Below are positions 5,434 to 6,275 of a stretch of DNA of 6,275 nt, in pieces (the stretch's first letter is position 1; the number at the start of each line of letters is the position of its first letter). A program made the translations under genes and the position numbers. The stretch spans positions 1-6,275 of the forward strand of contig JASLMY010000263.1 in assembly GCA_030746295.1 (NCBI GenBank), given 5' to 3'. Below the pieces are notes generated by a model. The model saw only the letters and a list, made by a program, of their open reading frames with translations, was not told the origin of the DNA and did not search any database. This stretch comes from Alphaproteobacteria bacterium. Lineage in GTDB: Bacteria > Pseudomonadota > Alphaproteobacteria > GCA-2731375.

Positions 5434-6275
5434 GTGTCGAGCAGCATCGCCGAGAGGGAAGAGCCGGGCGTGCGCACGCTGTTGCGCGAGCCCAACTTCC
5501 TTTCGGTCTGGCTCGCCGGCGGGCTGAGCGGCGTCATCCGCTGGTTCCAACTGCTCGCCCTCGGCGTCTACACCTTCGAGACCACGGGCTCGCCGTTGCT
5601 GGTCTCCCTGGTGCCGATCCTGTGGATGCTGCCCTTGCCGCTGTTCGGGCCGCTGATGGGGGTGGTAGCGGACCGCCTCAACCGCAAGCGGCTTCTCGTC
5701 TGGTCGCTGGCGGCGGTCACCCTCGGCTCGGGCCTGCTGACGGCGCAGGCCTATGCCGGCGACTTCGACTTCCTCCATGTCGCCGCCGCATCGATCCTGG
5801 GCGGCCTTTTCTGGGCCACCGACATGCCGGTGCGTCGGCGGATTCTGGGCGACCTCTCCGACCGTGCCATCTCCACCGCCATGGGCCTGGACTCGGCGAC
5901 CGGCAACGCTACCCGCATGACCGGGCCGCTCTTGGGCGGCGTCGCCCTGCAGCTGGTCGGTGTTACCGGCGTCTTTCTCTTCAGCGCCGCCGTCTATGCC
6001 GTCTGCGTGCTGCTGGTGGTGACCGCCAAGCTGCCGGAGCGGGGCGAACGGCTGGCCTCGCCGAACCTGCTGCACGACCTCGTGGCCGGCCTCGTGTTCG
6101 TGCTCGGCGACAAGCGGATGAAGCGCATTCTCACCATCACCATCATCTTCAACATGTTCGGCTTCCCCTTCACCTCGATGATCCCGGTCATCGGCAGCGA
6201 TACGCTGGGCTTGGAGCCGTTCATGGTCGGCGTGCTCTCCAGCCTCGAGGGCTTCGGCGCCTTCGCCGGCGCGTT
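5434..6275 (+). CDS. MFS exporter, EntS/MFS_3-like, N-terminal part (runs off the right edge)
   Basis: The plus strand is open from just after a TAA at 5413-5415 to the window edge, giving 280 codons from GTG 5434. Membrane segments are visible at about 22-45, 54-78, 86-107, 113-131, 162-196 (two spans), 231-254 and from 264 on. The loop between segments 2 and 3 carries the MFS motif A, GVVADRLNRKR at 76-86. The segment FWATDMPVRRRILGDL (126-141) and the following TAMGLDSATGNATRMTGPLLGG (148-169) match the layout of MFS_3 exporters such as the enterobactin exporter EntS. These are inner-membrane proton-driven drug or siderophore exporters; the substrate here is unknown. No ATG lies near the N-terminus. 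GTG 5434 or TTG 5431 are the only plausible starts, with GAGG at 5420-5423 as ribosome site, 7 nt from TTG and 10 nt from GTG. It is divergent from the HlyD-family gene. Confidence 0.9.
   Translation, partial: MSSSIAEREEPGVRTLLREPNFLSVWLAGGLSGVIRWFQLLALGVYTFETTGSPLLVSLVPILWMLPLPLFGPLMGVVADRLNRKRLLVWSLAAVTLGSGLLTAQAYAGDFDFLHVAAASILGGLFWATDMPVRRRILGDLSDRAISTAMGLDSATGNATRMTGPLLGGVALQLVGVTGVFLFSAAVYAVCVLLVVTAKLPERGERLASPNLLHDLVAGLVFVLGDKRMKRILTITIIFNMFGFPFTSMIPVIGSDTLGLEPFMVGVLSSLEGFGAFAGA

Noticed and set aside
5368..6075. Minus-strand open frame antisense to the MFS gene
   Set aside because: It is Gln/Arg/Gly-rich without domains and shadows a protein with clear membrane segments and MFS motif A.

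Overview
The window is a GC-rich stretch of an alphaproteobacterial chromosome. The key marker is a full-length ctrA, the cell-cycle response regulator found almost only in Alphaproteobacteria. Together with the free-living metabolic and transport genes, this suggests an environmental alphaproteobacterium, possibly of the Rhodospirillales or a related order; the exact lineage cannot be fixed from sequence alone.

Layout, left to right. (1) Positions 1-385, minus strand: the N-terminal 128 codons of a PAS-domain sensor protein that runs off the left edge. A perfect 26-bp palindrome lies inside it. (2) 547-1242, minus: ctrA, preceded at 1266-1304 by a cluster of TTAA/TTAACC motifs that look like CtrA boxes. 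(3) 1389-3103, minus: a two-gene unit of an alpha/beta hydrolase followed 53 nt later by a short-chain dehydrogenase/reductase (SDR). (4) 3270-4073, plus: a Rossmann-fold protein of the aspartate dehydrogenase (NadX/DUF108) family, transcribed divergently from the hydrolase. It appears to lack the catalytic His and a conserved Lys of the family. A possible 11-residue leader ORF sits in the divergent gap. (5) 4098-5192, minus: an HlyD/EmrA-type membrane fusion protein, convergent with the dehydrogenase. (6) 5434-6275, plus: the N-terminal 280 codons of an MFS exporter (EntS/MFS_3-like), running off the right edge and divergent from the fusion protein.

How the genes may work together. The PAS protein lies downstream of ctrA on the same strand, so the two could be co-transcribed signalling genes, though a 161-nt gap separates them. 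The hydrolase, SDR and NadX-like protein look like a small metabolic module around a shared promoter region: hydrolysis of an ester or amide, then NAD(P)-dependent oxidation or reduction. The substrate is unknown. The fusion protein and MFS exporter are both efflux-type proteins on either side of another divergent region, but they are not the usual co-directional EmrA-EmrB pair.

I see no mobile element, CRISPR array, RNA gene or phage signature. The least ordinary items are the intragenic palindrome, the divergent NadX-like enzyme with its gene neighbourhood, and the ctrA upstream box cluster.
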